This document shows, one piece after another, positions 28,001 to 34,947 of a stretch of 64,000 nucleotides of DNA; within the stretch, counting starts at the first letter, position 1; every line of letters starts with the position of its first letter. Source of the DNA: an uncultured Serinicoccus sp. Its GTDB lineage: Bacteria > Actinomycetota > Actinomycetes > Actinomycetales > Dermatophilaceae. Location: NCBI RefSeq assembly GCF_947500995.1, contig NZ_CANMUA010000010.1, positions 95,867 through 159,866 of the forward strand, given 5' to 3'. The notes beneath the pieces are model-generated. The model saw only the letters and a program-made list of their open reading frames with translations, had not been told where the DNA came from and did no database searches. A program made the translations under genes and the position numbers.

Positions 28001-28839
28001 CGTCCGCCGCAGCCCCCGCCGGGGCCCGCCCGGCGCGGCCGGACGACACGATGGGCGGCCTCCTGCGTGGCGGCGAGGCCAGCCAGGCCCGGGCCGAGCA
28101 GGCGCGCACCACGACGACGGCCCAGGCATCGCGCCCGGCGGCGGGTGCCGCTGCGGGCCTGCCGGAGGAGCGGGGGACGGGGGCGCAGACCGTGATGGTC
28201 CTCGTCATCACCCTGGCACTGCTCGGCATCGCCATCTTCCTCGGCTGGGGGGTCCTGCGCGGCCTCGGCGGCTCGGAGGAGGATCCCGGCACAGCCGCAG
28301 CCACGAGCTCTCCGACCGAGCAGCAGCCCGAGGAGGGCGACGACGCGGCCGCGACGAGCGAGGCCGCACCGCAGGACACCGAGCAGGCGGAGCCGGCCCC
28401 CGAGCCGCAGGGGCCCATCAGCATCGAGGGGATCACGTCCTTCGACCCCGAGGGCGACGGCGACGAGCGCAACGACCTGGCGCCGCTGGCCGTCGACGGC
28501 GACGAGGGCACCGAGTGGACCTCGCACACCTACCTGTCCGAGGGGTGGGGCTCGCTGAAGAGCGGCACCGGTCTCGTGCTCGACCTCGGGGAGGAGACCG
28601 AGGTGTCGGAGGTGGAGGTCGTGCTCGGGGAGGGCGACATGGGCGCGACGCTCTACGTCGCGGACACCCCGACGCTGGACGGCGCCACCGAGCTGGGCAG
28701 CGAGGACTCCGCAGAGGGGACGTGGACCGTCTCCCCCGACGAGCCGGCGACGGGGCGCTACGTCATCCTGTGGTTCACCCGGGCCTTCGCCGGACCGGAC
28801 GGTGAGATCGTGCGAGTGGCCGAGATCACCGTCCGGTGA
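25087..28839 (+). CDS. murJ: MurJ lipid II flippase fused in frame to pseudokinase and ectodomain
   Basis: One uninterrupted frame of 1250 codons. Residues 1-600 are the MurJ/MviN flippase: GGTLASRLLGMARMALLGIAIG, then TIPNTIYLLLAAGVFNVLLLPQL, and about 14 membrane helices. From about 635 a kinase-like fold begins (LGDRYVLDELLAEREGGGLEYWSAKD). The Gly loop is degenerate, VTVLP replaces the VAIK lysine, LHHLYLNPHSVL replaces HRDLKPxN, and there is no DFG, so it is a pseudokinase. A Gly/Ala/Asp-rich linker, a membrane helix near 1037-1058 and a beta-rich ectodomain (about 1090-1250, F5/8-type-like) follow. Mtb Rv3910 has the same architecture and recruits FhaA. However, a -10, an RBS and ATG at 26989 could also start the pseudokinase separately. 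GTG 25087 overlaps DUF6049; the stop overlaps sigM. Confidence 0.88.
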   Translation: MSDNGTGSSSSLARSSVIMAGGTLASRLLGMARMALLGIAIGVLTPAGSVWDTANTIPNTIYLLLAAGVFNVLLLPQLTRAMTRGREGQEYSDRLITLSVAILVLGTVVFTAAAPLVTKVYALSWAWDDPKLQLAVVFAYLCIPQMLFYGLHTVMGQVLAAHHRFAAFTWSPALANIVAIVGIVVFMRRYPDAGTIELQDWTPGMIGLLAGSATLGIVLQALVLVPAVRATGFRWRPRWGLRGVGLGTAGVMAGWALADMAVSQGGMLVVTNLLSDVIDQVPDAPGKITYTYAFSLFVLPHSLIALSLLTAIYPVLSKDAARDDLTAMAEHTSRGLRLLGSAMVPIALGMVLFAPLLVRVVYFGSTPAEHAAIAAIVVAMVVGLVPYGVYLLCSRVFYSFEDARTPFLFQVAVTSVLLTMCLVAAFAAPARVAILLGLGQALGQTTAAVLGLRAARRRLPALGLRSTGATFLRAGAAAVLALAPAWLAMRLLDRGAPPDPTSTQPQGVDGFVSAAATLAVAGTLFLVVYAVLAHRFGVREVGDVAAPLLRRVPGLRRFAPRGATAAVTDIDPARVDTTAAADAASSLSGLEEQPAGGPTTDRPTRDGAATAAGPGGRGTLGWDDHRTRPGEDTSMDRLEVGTRLGDRYVLDELLAEREGGGLEYWSAKDSTLGRLVAVTVLPSEGPSAQVAAAVLDGARRVASVDDPRLVRVLDVGDEDGLCWIIEEGLSEAESLASLVEEHPLPAEEARRLVGESAAALESARRRGLHHLYLNPHSVLRTSEGAVKVSGVGVASALEGTDDVTADEASLIDSADLVSLLYTALTGRWPGEDLAGVRPARRLADGTLPAPSELVSGVPGDLDALCRLAHGSEADLHAAPHTPGELVRQLSPWSPEMVRGTPPGELATPATPRRHDGHDGHGDDAARGAVAASAAAGAATGSATGAEAHGSGSDGTTADATDEVPRPYYRTEASAAAPAGARPARPDDTMGGLLRGGEASQARAEQARTTTTAQASRPAAGAAAGLPEERGTGAQTVMVLVITLALLGIAIFLGWGVLRGLGGSEEDPGTAAATSSPTEQQPEEGDDAAATSEAAPQDTEQAEPAPEPQGPISIEGITSFDPEGDGDERNDLAPLAVDGDEGTEWTSHTYLSEGWGSLKSGTGLVLDLGEETEVSEVEVVLGEGDMGATLYVADTPTLDGATELGSEDSAEGTWTVSPDEPATGRYVILWFTRAFAGPDGEIVRVAEITVR
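26945..26991 (+). promoter_or_regulatory. Internal promoter, RBS and start inside the murJ-pseudokinase frame
   Basis: TAGGGT (26945-26950) is a good -10. GGAGAGG (26974-26980) lies eight bases before ATG 26989, in frame with the whole fusion, exactly where the pseudokinase domain begins. These elements are what a separate pseudokinase gene would have, so a shorter second product is plausible. Confidence 0.5.
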
Positions 28840-29411
28840 GCCCGACCGGCACCGTGAGCAGCGCCTCCGAGCTCGCCGGGCTGGACGACCTCACCCTCCT
28901 GCGCCGCCACCAGGACGGCGACCACGAGGCCTTCGGCGAGATCTTCCGCCGTCACCGGGACCGGATGTGGGCGGTGGCCCTGCGGACCACCCGTGACCCC
29001 GAGCTCGCCTCGGACGCCGTCCAAGACGCCTTCCTCAACGCCTTCCGTCGCGCCGGGTCCTTCCGTGGCGACGCGCAGGTCACCACCTGGCTGCACCGCA
29101 TCACGGTCAACGCCTGCCTGGACCGCCTGCGGCGGAGCCGACCCACCGTCGAGCTCGAGGGGCACGAACCGGTCGACCCCCGGGACCGGCATACCTCGGT
29201 GGAGGTGCGTCTGGACGTGCAGGACGCGCTCGCCCGCCTCCCGGAGGGCCAACGGCTCGCGCTCGTCCTCGTCGACATGCACGGCCTGAGCATCGCCGAG
29301 GCGGCCGACGTCCTGGAGGTCGCCCAGGGCACCGTGAAGTCCCGGTGCTCACGCGGACGCGAGGCGATGGCGCGACTGCTGCACCTCGACGTGCAGGACG
29401 AGGGGCGGTGA
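28836..29411 (+). CDS. sigM: ECF RNA polymerase sigma factor, SigM type
   Basis: A 191-residue ECF sigma factor. Region 2 (about 25-95) has DHEAFGEIFRRHRDRMWAVALRTTRD and the DAVQDAFLNAFRRAGSFRGDAQVTTWLHRITVN block that contacts the -10 element. Region 4 (about 128-185) has LARLPEGQRLALVLVDMHGLSIAEAADVLEVAQGTVKSRCSRGR, the -35-binding helix-turn-helix. The location between murJ and an anti-sigma/trxBA block is that of mycobacterial sigM. GTG 28836 overlaps the murJ stop. A GGAACC-N16-CGTC promoter just downstream (29435-29460) fits autoregulation of the operon's second half. Confidence 0.93.
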   Translation: MSPTGTVSSASELAGLDDLTLLRRHQDGDHEAFGEIFRRHRDRMWAVALRTTRDPELASDAVQDAFLNAFRRAGSFRGDAQVTTWLHRITVNACLDRLRRSRPTVELEGHEPVDPRDRHTSVEVRLDVQDALARLPEGQRLALVLVDMHGLSIAEAADVLEVAQGTVKSRCSRGREAMARLLHLDVQDEGR

Positions 29412-29434
29412 CCGTCGTGGCGTCGCACCGGCAG

Positions 29435-29460
29435 GGAACCACGCCCCCGTCCTGCTCGTC
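29435..29460 (+). promoter_or_regulatory. ECF-type promoter GGAACC-N16-CGTC before the anti-sigma gene
   Basis: GGAACC (29435-29440) and CGTC (29457-29460) are spaced by exactly 16 bases in the 141-base gap between sigM and the anti-sigma gene. This is the general form recognised by SigM-class ECF factors, so the sigma factor may drive its own antagonist. Confidence 0.55.
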
Positions 29461-29552
29461 GTATCCCCGTGGGCCGCACCAGGGGCCCCGGTCCGGGCGC
29501 CACCCCGGACCTGACGCAGCCGCGACGCACGAGGAGAGGAGGTTCTTGCGCC

Positions 29553-30449
29553 ATGCCCCCCGTTGACCCGCCCGAGGGCCACGACCCCGACGACCAGGAG
29601 CACGACCCCACCGGCGTCCGCGCCCTGCTCTCCGGACTGCCCGACCCCGGCCCGATGCCCGAACACCTCGTGCACCGCATCCAGACCCGTCTGGCGGTGG
29701 AGCGTGAGCACCTCGTCGACGCCGCCTCCCACCACCCGCTGACGGGGTCGGCGGACCGGGTGGTCGACCTCGCCGCCGAGCGGGGTCGGCGACGCCCCGG
29801 CCGGACGCTGGGGCTGCTGGCCGCCGCCGCAGCGGGACTGGCGATCACCACGGTGACCTTCACCCAGCTCCTCGGCGGGACGGGCACCGGCGACAGCGGG
29901 GCGCTGGCGCAGTACCCCTCCCGGGCGGAGTCCGACGACGCGGCCGTCGCCGACCAGGAGGAGAATGGCGGCGGCGACACCTCGGGCTCGGCGGGCGAGG
30001 ACGGGACGGCAGCTGACGGCGCGTCGGAGGAGGACGCCACCATCCCCTCCGAGGAACGCACCGACGGCGCCGGCAGCCTGGGGACCCTGAGCGAGGTCGC
30101 ATCACCCACCGTCGTGCCGGACCTGGGCGTGGTGGTCCACGACGACTACGCCGTCCGCATGGCTCAGGTCAGCGCTGGCGGCGCGGCCGCCGACGCCTCG
30201 TCCTCGCTGACCACGGCCCAGGCCACGCAGTGCTGGGGCGGTCTGCCCCCGGCGGTGGCGTCGCGCTGGGAGCAGAGGTTCGCCGCCCCGGCACAGCTGC
30301 GGTCCGACGAGGGTCCGCAGGAGGTCGTGGTCCTCCTCGGCCGGGCCCCGGACGGCAGCGGGCACGCCTGGATGGTGCCCCACGCCTGCGTCAAACGGCC
30401 GGGTATCGCTCCCCTCGAGCCGGAAGGCGACCCGGTCCCGGGCTCCTGA
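29553..30449 (+). CDS. Membrane anti-sigma factor for SigM
   Basis: A 298-residue single-pass membrane protein. The acidic cytoplasmic N-terminus (about 1-82) would bind the sigma factor; a helix LGLLAAAAAGLAITTVTF lies at about 86-103; the rest is an extracytoplasmic domain starting with an acidic Gly/Ser-rich stretch. There is no HxxxCxxC zinc anti-sigma motif. The C-terminal part has two Cys (CWGG and HACV) that could form a disulfide. Position after sigM matches the anti-SigM Rv3912. ATG 29553 has GGAGAGGAGG upstream, with a somewhat long spacing. The identity rests on layout and context rather than sequence motifs. Confidence 0.8.
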   Translation: MPPVDPPEGHDPDDQEHDPTGVRALLSGLPDPGPMPEHLVHRIQTRLAVEREHLVDAASHHPLTGSADRVVDLAAERGRRRPGRTLGLLAAAAAGLAITTVTFTQLLGGTGTGDSGALAQYPSRAESDDAAVADQEENGGGDTSGSAGEDGTAADGASEEDATIPSEERTDGAGSLGTLSEVASPTVVPDLGVVVHDDYAVRMAQVSAGGAAADASSSLTTAQATQCWGGLPPAVASRWEQRFAAPAQLRSDEGPQEVVVLLGRAPDGSGHAWMVPHACVKRPGIAPLEPEGDPVPGS

Positions 30450-30498
30450 CCGTCGCGAGCACGCCGTCCCGGCCCGTCACCGCACCGACCGGACCCCT

Positions 30499-30524
30499 GG
30501 AACAATGTCGTCCTAGGATCGGTT
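30499..30524 (+). promoter_or_regulatory. SigR/SigH-type promoter GGAAC-N18-GTT overlapping TAGGAT
   Basis: GGAAC (30499-30503) and GTT (30522-30524) are separated by exactly 18 bases, the form used by SigR/SigH thiol-stress sigma factors. A housekeeping-type -10 TAGGAT (30514-30519) lies within the spacer. Both point to trxB, whose start is 56 bases downstream. Confidence 0.65.
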
Positions 30525-30579
30525 GACCCCCACGTCCGGACCATCGATCCGCCGTGCAACCCCCGCGAGGAAGGCTTCC

Positions 30580-31614
30580 ATGACCATCGACCTGCTGCCC
30601 CGCCCCAGCGGCTCCGGCGGTGGTGACGCCACCGCCCTCCGTGAGGTGATCATCATCGGCTCCGGCCCGGCGGGCTACACCGCCGCCGTCTACGCCGCGC
30701 GGGCCAACCTGGCGCCGCTGGTCTTTGAGGGCAGCGTCACCGCCGGTGGCGCCCTGATGAACACCACCGAGGTGGAGAACTTCCCCGGCTTCCCCGAGGG
30801 GATCATGGGTCCGCAGCTCATGATGGACATGCGGGAGCAGGCCGAGAGGTTCGGCGCCGAGCTCGTCCGCGACGACGTGGTGGAGGTCGACCTCAGCGGG
30901 TCGGTGAAGCGGGTCACGGACGCCGAGGGGACGGTCCACGAGGCGCGGGCGGTGATCCTGGCCATGGGTTCCGCCTACCGCGAGCTGGGTCTGCCGCGTG
31001 AGCAGGAGCTCTCCGGGCACGGTGTCTCCTGGTGCGCCACCTGCGACGGCGCCTTCTTCCGTGACCAGGACATCGTCGTCGTCGGTGGCGGCGACTCGGC
31101 GATGGAGGAGGCGACCTTCCTGAGCCGCTTCGCCCGCTCCATCACCGTGGTCCACCGCCGTGACGAGCTGCGGGCCAGCCGGATCATGGCCGAGCGCGCC
31201 CAGGCCGACGACAAGATCTCGTTCGCCTGGAACTCCGCGGTGACCGAGCTTGAGGGCTCCCCCAAGCTGACCGGCATCCAGCTGGCCGACACGGTCACCG
31301 GCGAGCAGCGCCACGTCCCCGCCACCGGGCTGTTCATCGCCATCGGGCACGACCCCCGCAACGAGCTGGTCCGCGGGCAGGTGGAGCTCGACGACGAGGG
31401 CTACGTCGTGGTGCAGGGCCGGGGGACGGAGACCAGCATCGAGGGTGTCTTCGCCTGCGGTGACCTCGTCGACCACACCTACCGCCAGGCGATCACCGCC
31501 GCCGGCACCGGCTGCGCGGCGGCACTAGACGCCGAGCGCTACCTCGCTGCCCGCGACCACGCCCAGGGCATGTCCCACCACCTCGCAACCGCTGTGTCAC
31601 AAGGAGATTCATGA
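30580..31614 (+). CDS. trxB: Thioredoxin-disulfide reductase
   Basis: A 344-residue cytoplasmic flavoprotein passing electrons from NADPH to thioredoxin. FAD-binding [18 protein letters not shown] lies near residues 26-43, the redox-active WCATC (Cys 152 and 155) is intact, the NADPH motif [15 protein letters not shown] follows, and the C-terminal FAD motif ends [31 protein letters not shown]. Length and order are those of the family. ATG 30580 has GAGGAAGG seven bases upstream. It overlaps trxA by ATGA. The upstream GGAAC-N18-GTT promoter fits control by oxidative thiol stress, as known for trxBA in other actinobacteria. Confidence 0.97.
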   Translation: MTIDLLPRPSGSGGGDATALREVIIIGSGPAGYTAAVYAARANLAPLVFEGSVTAGGALMNTTEVENFPGFPEGIMGPQLMMDMREQAERFGAELVRDDVVEVDLSGSVKRVTDAEGTVHEARAVILAMGSAYRELGLPREQELSGHGVSWCATCDGAFFRDQDIVVVGGGDSAMEEATFLSRFARSITVVHRRDELRASRIMAERAQADDKISFAWNSAVTELEGSPKLTGIQLADTVTGEQRHVPATGLFIAIGHDPRNELVRGQVELDDEGYVVVQGRGTETSIEGVFACGDLVDHTYRQAITAAGTGCAAALDAERYLAARDHAQGMSHHLATAVSQGDS

Positions 31615-31934
31615 GCATCAACCACACGTCCGACGCCACCTTCACCGAGGACGTCCTGCAGCACGACGGGCCGGTGCTCGTCGACTTCTGGGCTCCCTGG
31701 TGCGGTCCCTGCAAGATGATCGCTCCCATCCTGGAGGAGCTCTCGGAGGAGTGGGGCGACAAGCTCAAGGTCGTCAAGCTCAACACCGACGAGAACCCGC
31801 AAACCACCCAGAGCTACGGGATCACGGGCATCCCGACGATGCACGTGTACTCCGGGGGCGAGGTCGTCAAGACCATCGTCGGGGCGCTGCCCAAGAAGAA
31901 GCTGGCCAACGAGCTGGAGCCGTTCACCGCCTGA
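31611..31934 (+). CDS. trxA: Thioredoxin
   Basis: A 107-residue thioredoxin, the protein-disulfide reductant paired with the upstream reductase. The active site is [11 protein letters not shown] (Cys 31 and 34), with the cis-Pro loop [13 protein letters not shown] and the C-terminal [11 protein letters not shown]. The ATG overlaps the trxB stop and an AAGGAG sequence lies inside the end of trxB. In many actinobacteria an amidase gene (cwlM) follows; here the next gene is parA instead. Confidence 0.97.
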   Translation: MSINHTSDATFTEDVLQHDGPVLVDFWAPWCGPCKMIAPILEELSEEWGDKLKVVKLNTDENPQTTQSYGITGIPTMHVYSGGEVVKTIVGALPKKKLANELEPFTA

Positions 31935-31968
31935 GCGCCTCCACACCCTGACGGGCTCGCAGCGTCCG

Positions 31969-32012
31969 TCATCCACAGCCGTCCACGGGGTTTGTCCACA
32001 CCCTGTGGACGG
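31969..32012. other. DnaA-box cluster in the trxA-parA gap
   Basis: TTGTCCACA (31992-32000) is an exact actinobacterial DnaA box, and TGTGGACGG (32004-32012, inverted) a near match. They form the inverted repeat GTCCACA-CCC-TGTGGAC. TCATCCACA (31969-31977) differs from TTATCCACA at one base. The cluster lies 60-103 bases upstream of the parA start, so it could regulate parA or titrate DnaA. The rest of the 137-base gap shows nothing clear. Confidence 0.65.
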
Positions 32013-32071
32013 CTTCGTGGTTGCGCGCCAGACTTGGTGGCGGGTCGGTGATCAGCGATGATGGGGTCCTC

Positions 32072-33181
32072 ATGACTGATGACGACGGAGCGCTCGGCTG
32101 GCCGGGTAGGGACGACGACCGCGCGGACATCCTGGAGGGGTTCGCTTCGGCCGCCCTCGGCTGGCCCAGCCTGACGGCGGGCCCTGAGCACAACGGACGA
32201 ACTGTTCCACGTGGAACTGAGACGTCGGTTCCACGTGGAACCGATACTGATGCGCCGGAGGCGACGGTGTCTGGGACGGGCCACGCGCCCGAACCGGTCG
32301 CGCACCCTCGAGCCGGATCTGGCACTGTTCCACGGGAAACCCCGCCCGCTCCTGCACTCCCGGCTCCCGCGCGTGGCACGGTCAAGCCCTGGCAGGGCAC
32401 CCGGGTCATCACCGTGTCGAACCAGAAGGGCGGCGTCGGCAAGACCACCACGGCCGTCAACCTCGCTGCCGCCATGGCCGGGAGCGGACTTCGCGTGCTG
32501 GTCATCGACATGGATCCGCAGGGAAACGCCAGCACCGCCCTCTCCATCCCGCACAGCAGCGGTACGGCCGGCATCTACGACGTCCTCATCGACGGCGTTC
32601 CCTTGGCGGACGTGGTCCAGCCCTGCCCGCAGGTCCCGGGACTGTCCTGCGCGCCGGCCACCATCGACCTGGCCGGCGCCGAGATCGAGCTCGTCCCGCT
32701 GGTGGCCCGCGAGAACCGGCTGCGCCGGGCCGTGCAGTCCTATCTCGGGTCGGCGGCGGATCCCCCGGACCTCGTCCTCATCGACTGCCCACCCAGTCTG
32801 GGCCTGCTCACGGTCAACGCCTTCGTGGCGGCGCGCGAGCTGCTCATCCCGATCCAGTGCGAGTACTACGCCCTGGAAGGACTGAGCCAGCTGCTGAAGA
32901 ACGTCGATCTCATCCAGCAGCACCTCAATGCCGACCTGCACGTCTCCACCATCCTCCTGACGATGTTCGACGGGCGTACCCGCCTGGCCTCCGACGTGGC
33001 CGACCAGGTCCGTGAGCACTTCGGGGACCGCGTGCTGCGGACCGCCATCCCCCGGTCCGTGCGCATCAGCGAGGCACCCAGCCACGGGGAGACCGTGATG
33101 ACCTACGACCCGACCAGCACGGGAGCCCTGTCCTACGCCGAAGCGGCCGCCGAGATGCGCCGCACCAAGGAGATCTCATGA
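32072..33181 (+). CDS. parA: Chromosome-partitioning ATPase ParA
   Basis: A 369-residue Walker-type ATPase that moves ParB-parS complexes along the nucleoid. Residues 1-108 are a variable extension whose DNA carries three parS-like sites and so encodes the repeated VPRGT/VPRET peptide. The ATPase core starts [16 protein letters not shown] (deviant Walker A, about 111-126) and continues [50 protein letters not shown] and [19 protein letters not shown] 32072 is supported only by a weak GGGG; an upstream GTG (32048) is possible. Its stop overlaps parB by ATGA. The pair is transcribed away from trxA, toward rsmG, opposite to the usual orientation. Confidence 0.95.
   Translation: MTDDDGALGWPGRDDDRADILEGFASAALGWPSLTAGPEHNGRTVPRGTETSVPRGTDTDAPEATVSGTGHAPEPVAHPRAGSGTVPRETPPAPALPAPARGTVKPWQGTRVITVSNQKGGVGKTTTAVNLAAAMAGSGLRVLVIDMDPQGNASTALSIPHSSGTAGIYDVLIDGVPLADVVQPCPQVPGLSCAPATIDLAGAEIELVPLVARENRLRRAVQSYLGSAADPPDLVLIDCPPSLGLLTVNAFVAARELLIPIQCEYYALEGLSQLLKNVDLIQQHLNADLHVSTILLTMFDGRTRLASDVADQVREHFGDRVLRTAIPRSVRISEAPSHGETVMTYDPTSTGALSYAEAAAEMRRTKEIS
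32204..32217. other. parS: parS-like site 1
   Basis: GTTCCACGTGGAAC is a perfect palindrome differing symmetrically at one position per arm from the canonical GTTTCACGTGAAAC. It lies inside the parA coding sequence and encodes V-P-R-G-T. Confidence 0.8.
32228..32241. other. parS: parS-like site 2
   Basis: A second exact GTTCCACGTGGAAC, 24 bp downstream of site 1, again within parA and again encoding V-P-R-G-T. Confidence 0.8.
32327..32340. other. parS: parS-like site 3 (asymmetric)
   Basis: GTTCCACGGGAAAC combines one canonical arm (GAAAC) with one variant arm and a G for T at the centre. It lies in parA and encodes V-P-R-E-T, as the canonical site would encode V-S-R-E-T. Confidence 0.68.
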
Positions 33182-34293
33182 CCGACCGACGACGTGGACT
33201 CGGCAAAGGCCTGGGGGCGCTCATCCCGCAGCAGCCGGCAGGAGACCTCGACCGTCCGCGGGATGTCTTCTTCCCCCGGGGGGACAGCGTCCCCACCGTT
33301 GCGGAGCACCCTCGCCCGACCGTCACGGACACCCCTGGTGCCGCGGACGGCGACGGTTCTGCTGGTTCCACGGGAAACGACGGCCAGCCACGCGCTGACC
33401 ACGACGGCGCGCCCACGACGGTCGACGTGCAGGGCGACGAGCTCGCCCCGGTCCCTGGGGCGTCGTTCGCCGAGGTCGCCCTCGACCAGATCCGGGCGAA
33501 CCCGCGGCAACCGCGGTCCGTCTTCGACGAGGACGACCTCGCCGAGCTGGTCGGCAGCATCCGCGAGCTCGGCGTGCTGCAGCCGGTCGTCGTCCGCCCC
33601 ACGGACCCGGCCGAGGTGGCGGCCGGTGAGCCCCCCTTCGAGCTCGTCATGGGGGAACGTCGTCTGCGGGCCTCCCGCGCCGCGCACCAGACCACGATCC
33701 CCGCCATCGTGCGCGCCACCGAGGACGAGCACATGCTCCGGGACGCGCTGCTGGAGAACCTGCACCGCGCTCAGCTGAACCCGTTGGAGGAGGCCGCGGC
33801 ATACCAGCAGCTGCTCGAGGACTTCGGGTGCACCCACGACGAGCTGGCGGGACGCATCGGCCGGTCCCGCCCCCAGATCAGCAACACGATCCGGCTGCTC
33901 CGGCTCCCCCCGATGGTGCAGCGACGCGTGGCCTCGGGGGTGCTCAGCGCCGGGCACGCCCGCGCCCTGCTGGGTCTGGCCGACGGCGCCGCCATGGAGC
34001 GGCTCGCCCAGCGCATCGTCGCCGAGGGCCTGTCGGTGCGGTCGGTCGAAGAGATCGTCATGATGGGTGACGAGGACCGTCCGGTCCGCCGCCGGAGCGC
34101 CGGTTCCTTACCGTCTCCGGAGCTGGAGCAGATCGCCAGCTCGCTCTCCGGCCGGCTCGACACGCGGGTCCAGGTCTCCATGGGTCGCCGCAAGGGCAAG
34201 ATGGTCATCGAGTTCGCGGGCCAGGACGACCTGGAGCGAATCCTGGACCTGCTCGGGCGGGACGAGCTCGGTCCGTCGTCGACGACGGACTGA
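33178..34293 (+). CDS. parB: Chromosome-partitioning protein ParB
   Basis: A 371-residue ParB, the CTP-dependent DNA clamp that loads at parS and spreads. The N-terminus [14 protein letters not shown] is the ParA-contacting motif. After a linker of about 75 residues, the CTP-binding domain has [37 protein letters not shown] and [12 protein letters not shown] (about 158-168). Then [52 protein letters not shown] supplies the parS-reading helix-turn-helix, and the C-terminal dimerisation part ends LLGRDELG. A fourth parS-like site lies in the linker DNA. It converges on rsmG; a 20-bp palindrome covers its last codons. Confidence 0.96.
   Translation: MTDRRRGLGKGLGALIPQQPAGDLDRPRDVFFPRGDSVPTVAEHPRPTVTDTPGAADGDGSAGSTGNDGQPRADHDGAPTTVDVQGDELAPVPGASFAEVALDQIRANPRQPRSVFDEDDLAELVGSIRELGVLQPVVVRPTDPAEVAAGEPPFELVMGERRLRASRAAHQTTIPAIVRATEDEHMLRDALLENLHRAQLNPLEEAAAYQQLLEDFGCTHDELAGRIGRSRPQISNTIRLLRLPPMVQRRVASGVLSAGHARALLGLADGAAMERLAQRIVAEGLSVRSVEEIVMMGDEDRPVRRRSAGSLPSPELEQIASSLSGRLDTRVQVSMGRRKGKMVIEFAGQDDLERILDLLGRDELGPSSTTD
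33365..33378. other. parS: parS-like site 4 (asymmetric), inside parB
   Basis: GTTCCACGGGAAAC, identical to site 3, in the linker region of parB and read in another frame (giving S-T-G-N-D), so it is not kept by protein sequence repetition. Confidence 0.65.
34271..34290. terminator. 20-bp perfect palindrome at the parB end, possible shared terminator
   Basis: GTCCGTCGTCGACGACGGAC is a perfect palindrome covering the last codons of parB. A second hairpin (CCGCCC...GGGCGG, 34303-34320) overlaps the rsmG stop. With a 14-base gap between convergent genes, these may stop transcription from both sides. There is no T-run, so this is uncertain. Confidence 0.4.
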
Positions 34294-34307
34294 CCCCCGG
34301 CTCCGCC

Positions 34308-34943
34308 CTACCCGGGGCGGACGATCTCCACGACCCGGACGGGACCTGCGGGAGTCCCGTCCGCCAGCACGTGCACCTGCGCGCTGCGCACCCCGTGCCG
34401 GCGCAACACCGGTCGCGCCTGCTCGAGCTCGGTGGCGGCCGCCTTCCCCTTGAGGGCGAGCAACCGGCCACCCTCGGCGAGCAGGGGGAAGCCCCACGCG
34501 ACGAGCTTGTCCAGGGAGGCCACCGCCCGGGCGGTGACCACCGGCGCCACCAGGCCCACCTCCTGGGCCCGCCCCCGGTGCACCGTCACGTTGTCCAGGC
34601 CGAGCTCGGCGACGGCGTGCTCCAGCCACGTGGTGCGCCGCAGCAGCGGCTCCACGAGGTGCAGCCTCAGGTCGGGCCGGGCGATGGCCAGGACGATCCC
34701 CGGTAGGCCGGCGCCCGACCCGATGTCGACGACCTCGGCGTCCCCCTCGCAGAGGGCCTCGACGACCGCACAGTTGACCAGGTGCCGTTCCCAGAGGCGG
34801 TCCGTCTCCCGAGGCCCGATGAGCCCGTGGCTGATGCCGGTGGTGGCCAGGAGCTCGGCATACCGCGTCGCCACCGGGAGCCGCGCACCGAAGATCTCGC
34901 GCGCCTGGTCCGGGGGCGGTGGGGCGGCAGCGGTGGCCGGCAC
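34308..34943 (-). CDS. rsmG: 16S rRNA (guanine527-N7)-methyltransferase
   Basis: A 211-residue SAM-dependent methyltransferase (GidB) modifying G527 of 16S rRNA. It shows GLIGPRETDRLWERHLVNCAVVEAL, the SAM-binding loop VVDIGSGAGLPGIVLAIARPDLRLHLVEP, and VTARAVASLDKLVAWGFPLLAEGGRLLALKG. GTG 34943 starts four bases after the jag stop with no Shine-Dalgarno, so it is probably translationally coupled. It is the last gene of the rpmH-rnpA-yidD-yidC-jag-rsmG operon. In most actinobacteria parA-parB follow in the same direction; here they face it. Confidence 0.95.
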   Translation of the reverse strand: MPATAAAPPPPDQAREIFGARLPVATRYAELLATTGISHGLIGPRETDRLWERHLVNCAVVEALCEGDAEVVDIGSGAGLPGIVLAIARPDLRLHLVEPLLRRTTWLEHAVAELGLDNVTVHRGRAQEVGLVAPVVTARAVASLDKLVAWGFPLLAEGGRLLALKGKAAATELEQARPVLRRHGVRSAQVHVLADGTPAGPVRVVEIVRPG

Positions 34944-34947
34944 GGCG

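Noticed and set aside
29412..29552. Missing small gene between sigM and the anti-sigma gene
   Set aside because: No frame with RBS and family motif; the gap is explained by the ECF promoter.
31935..32071. Second replication origin at trxA-parA
   Set aside because: Only three boxes in 44 bases and no AT-rich region; a regulatory or titration site is more likely.
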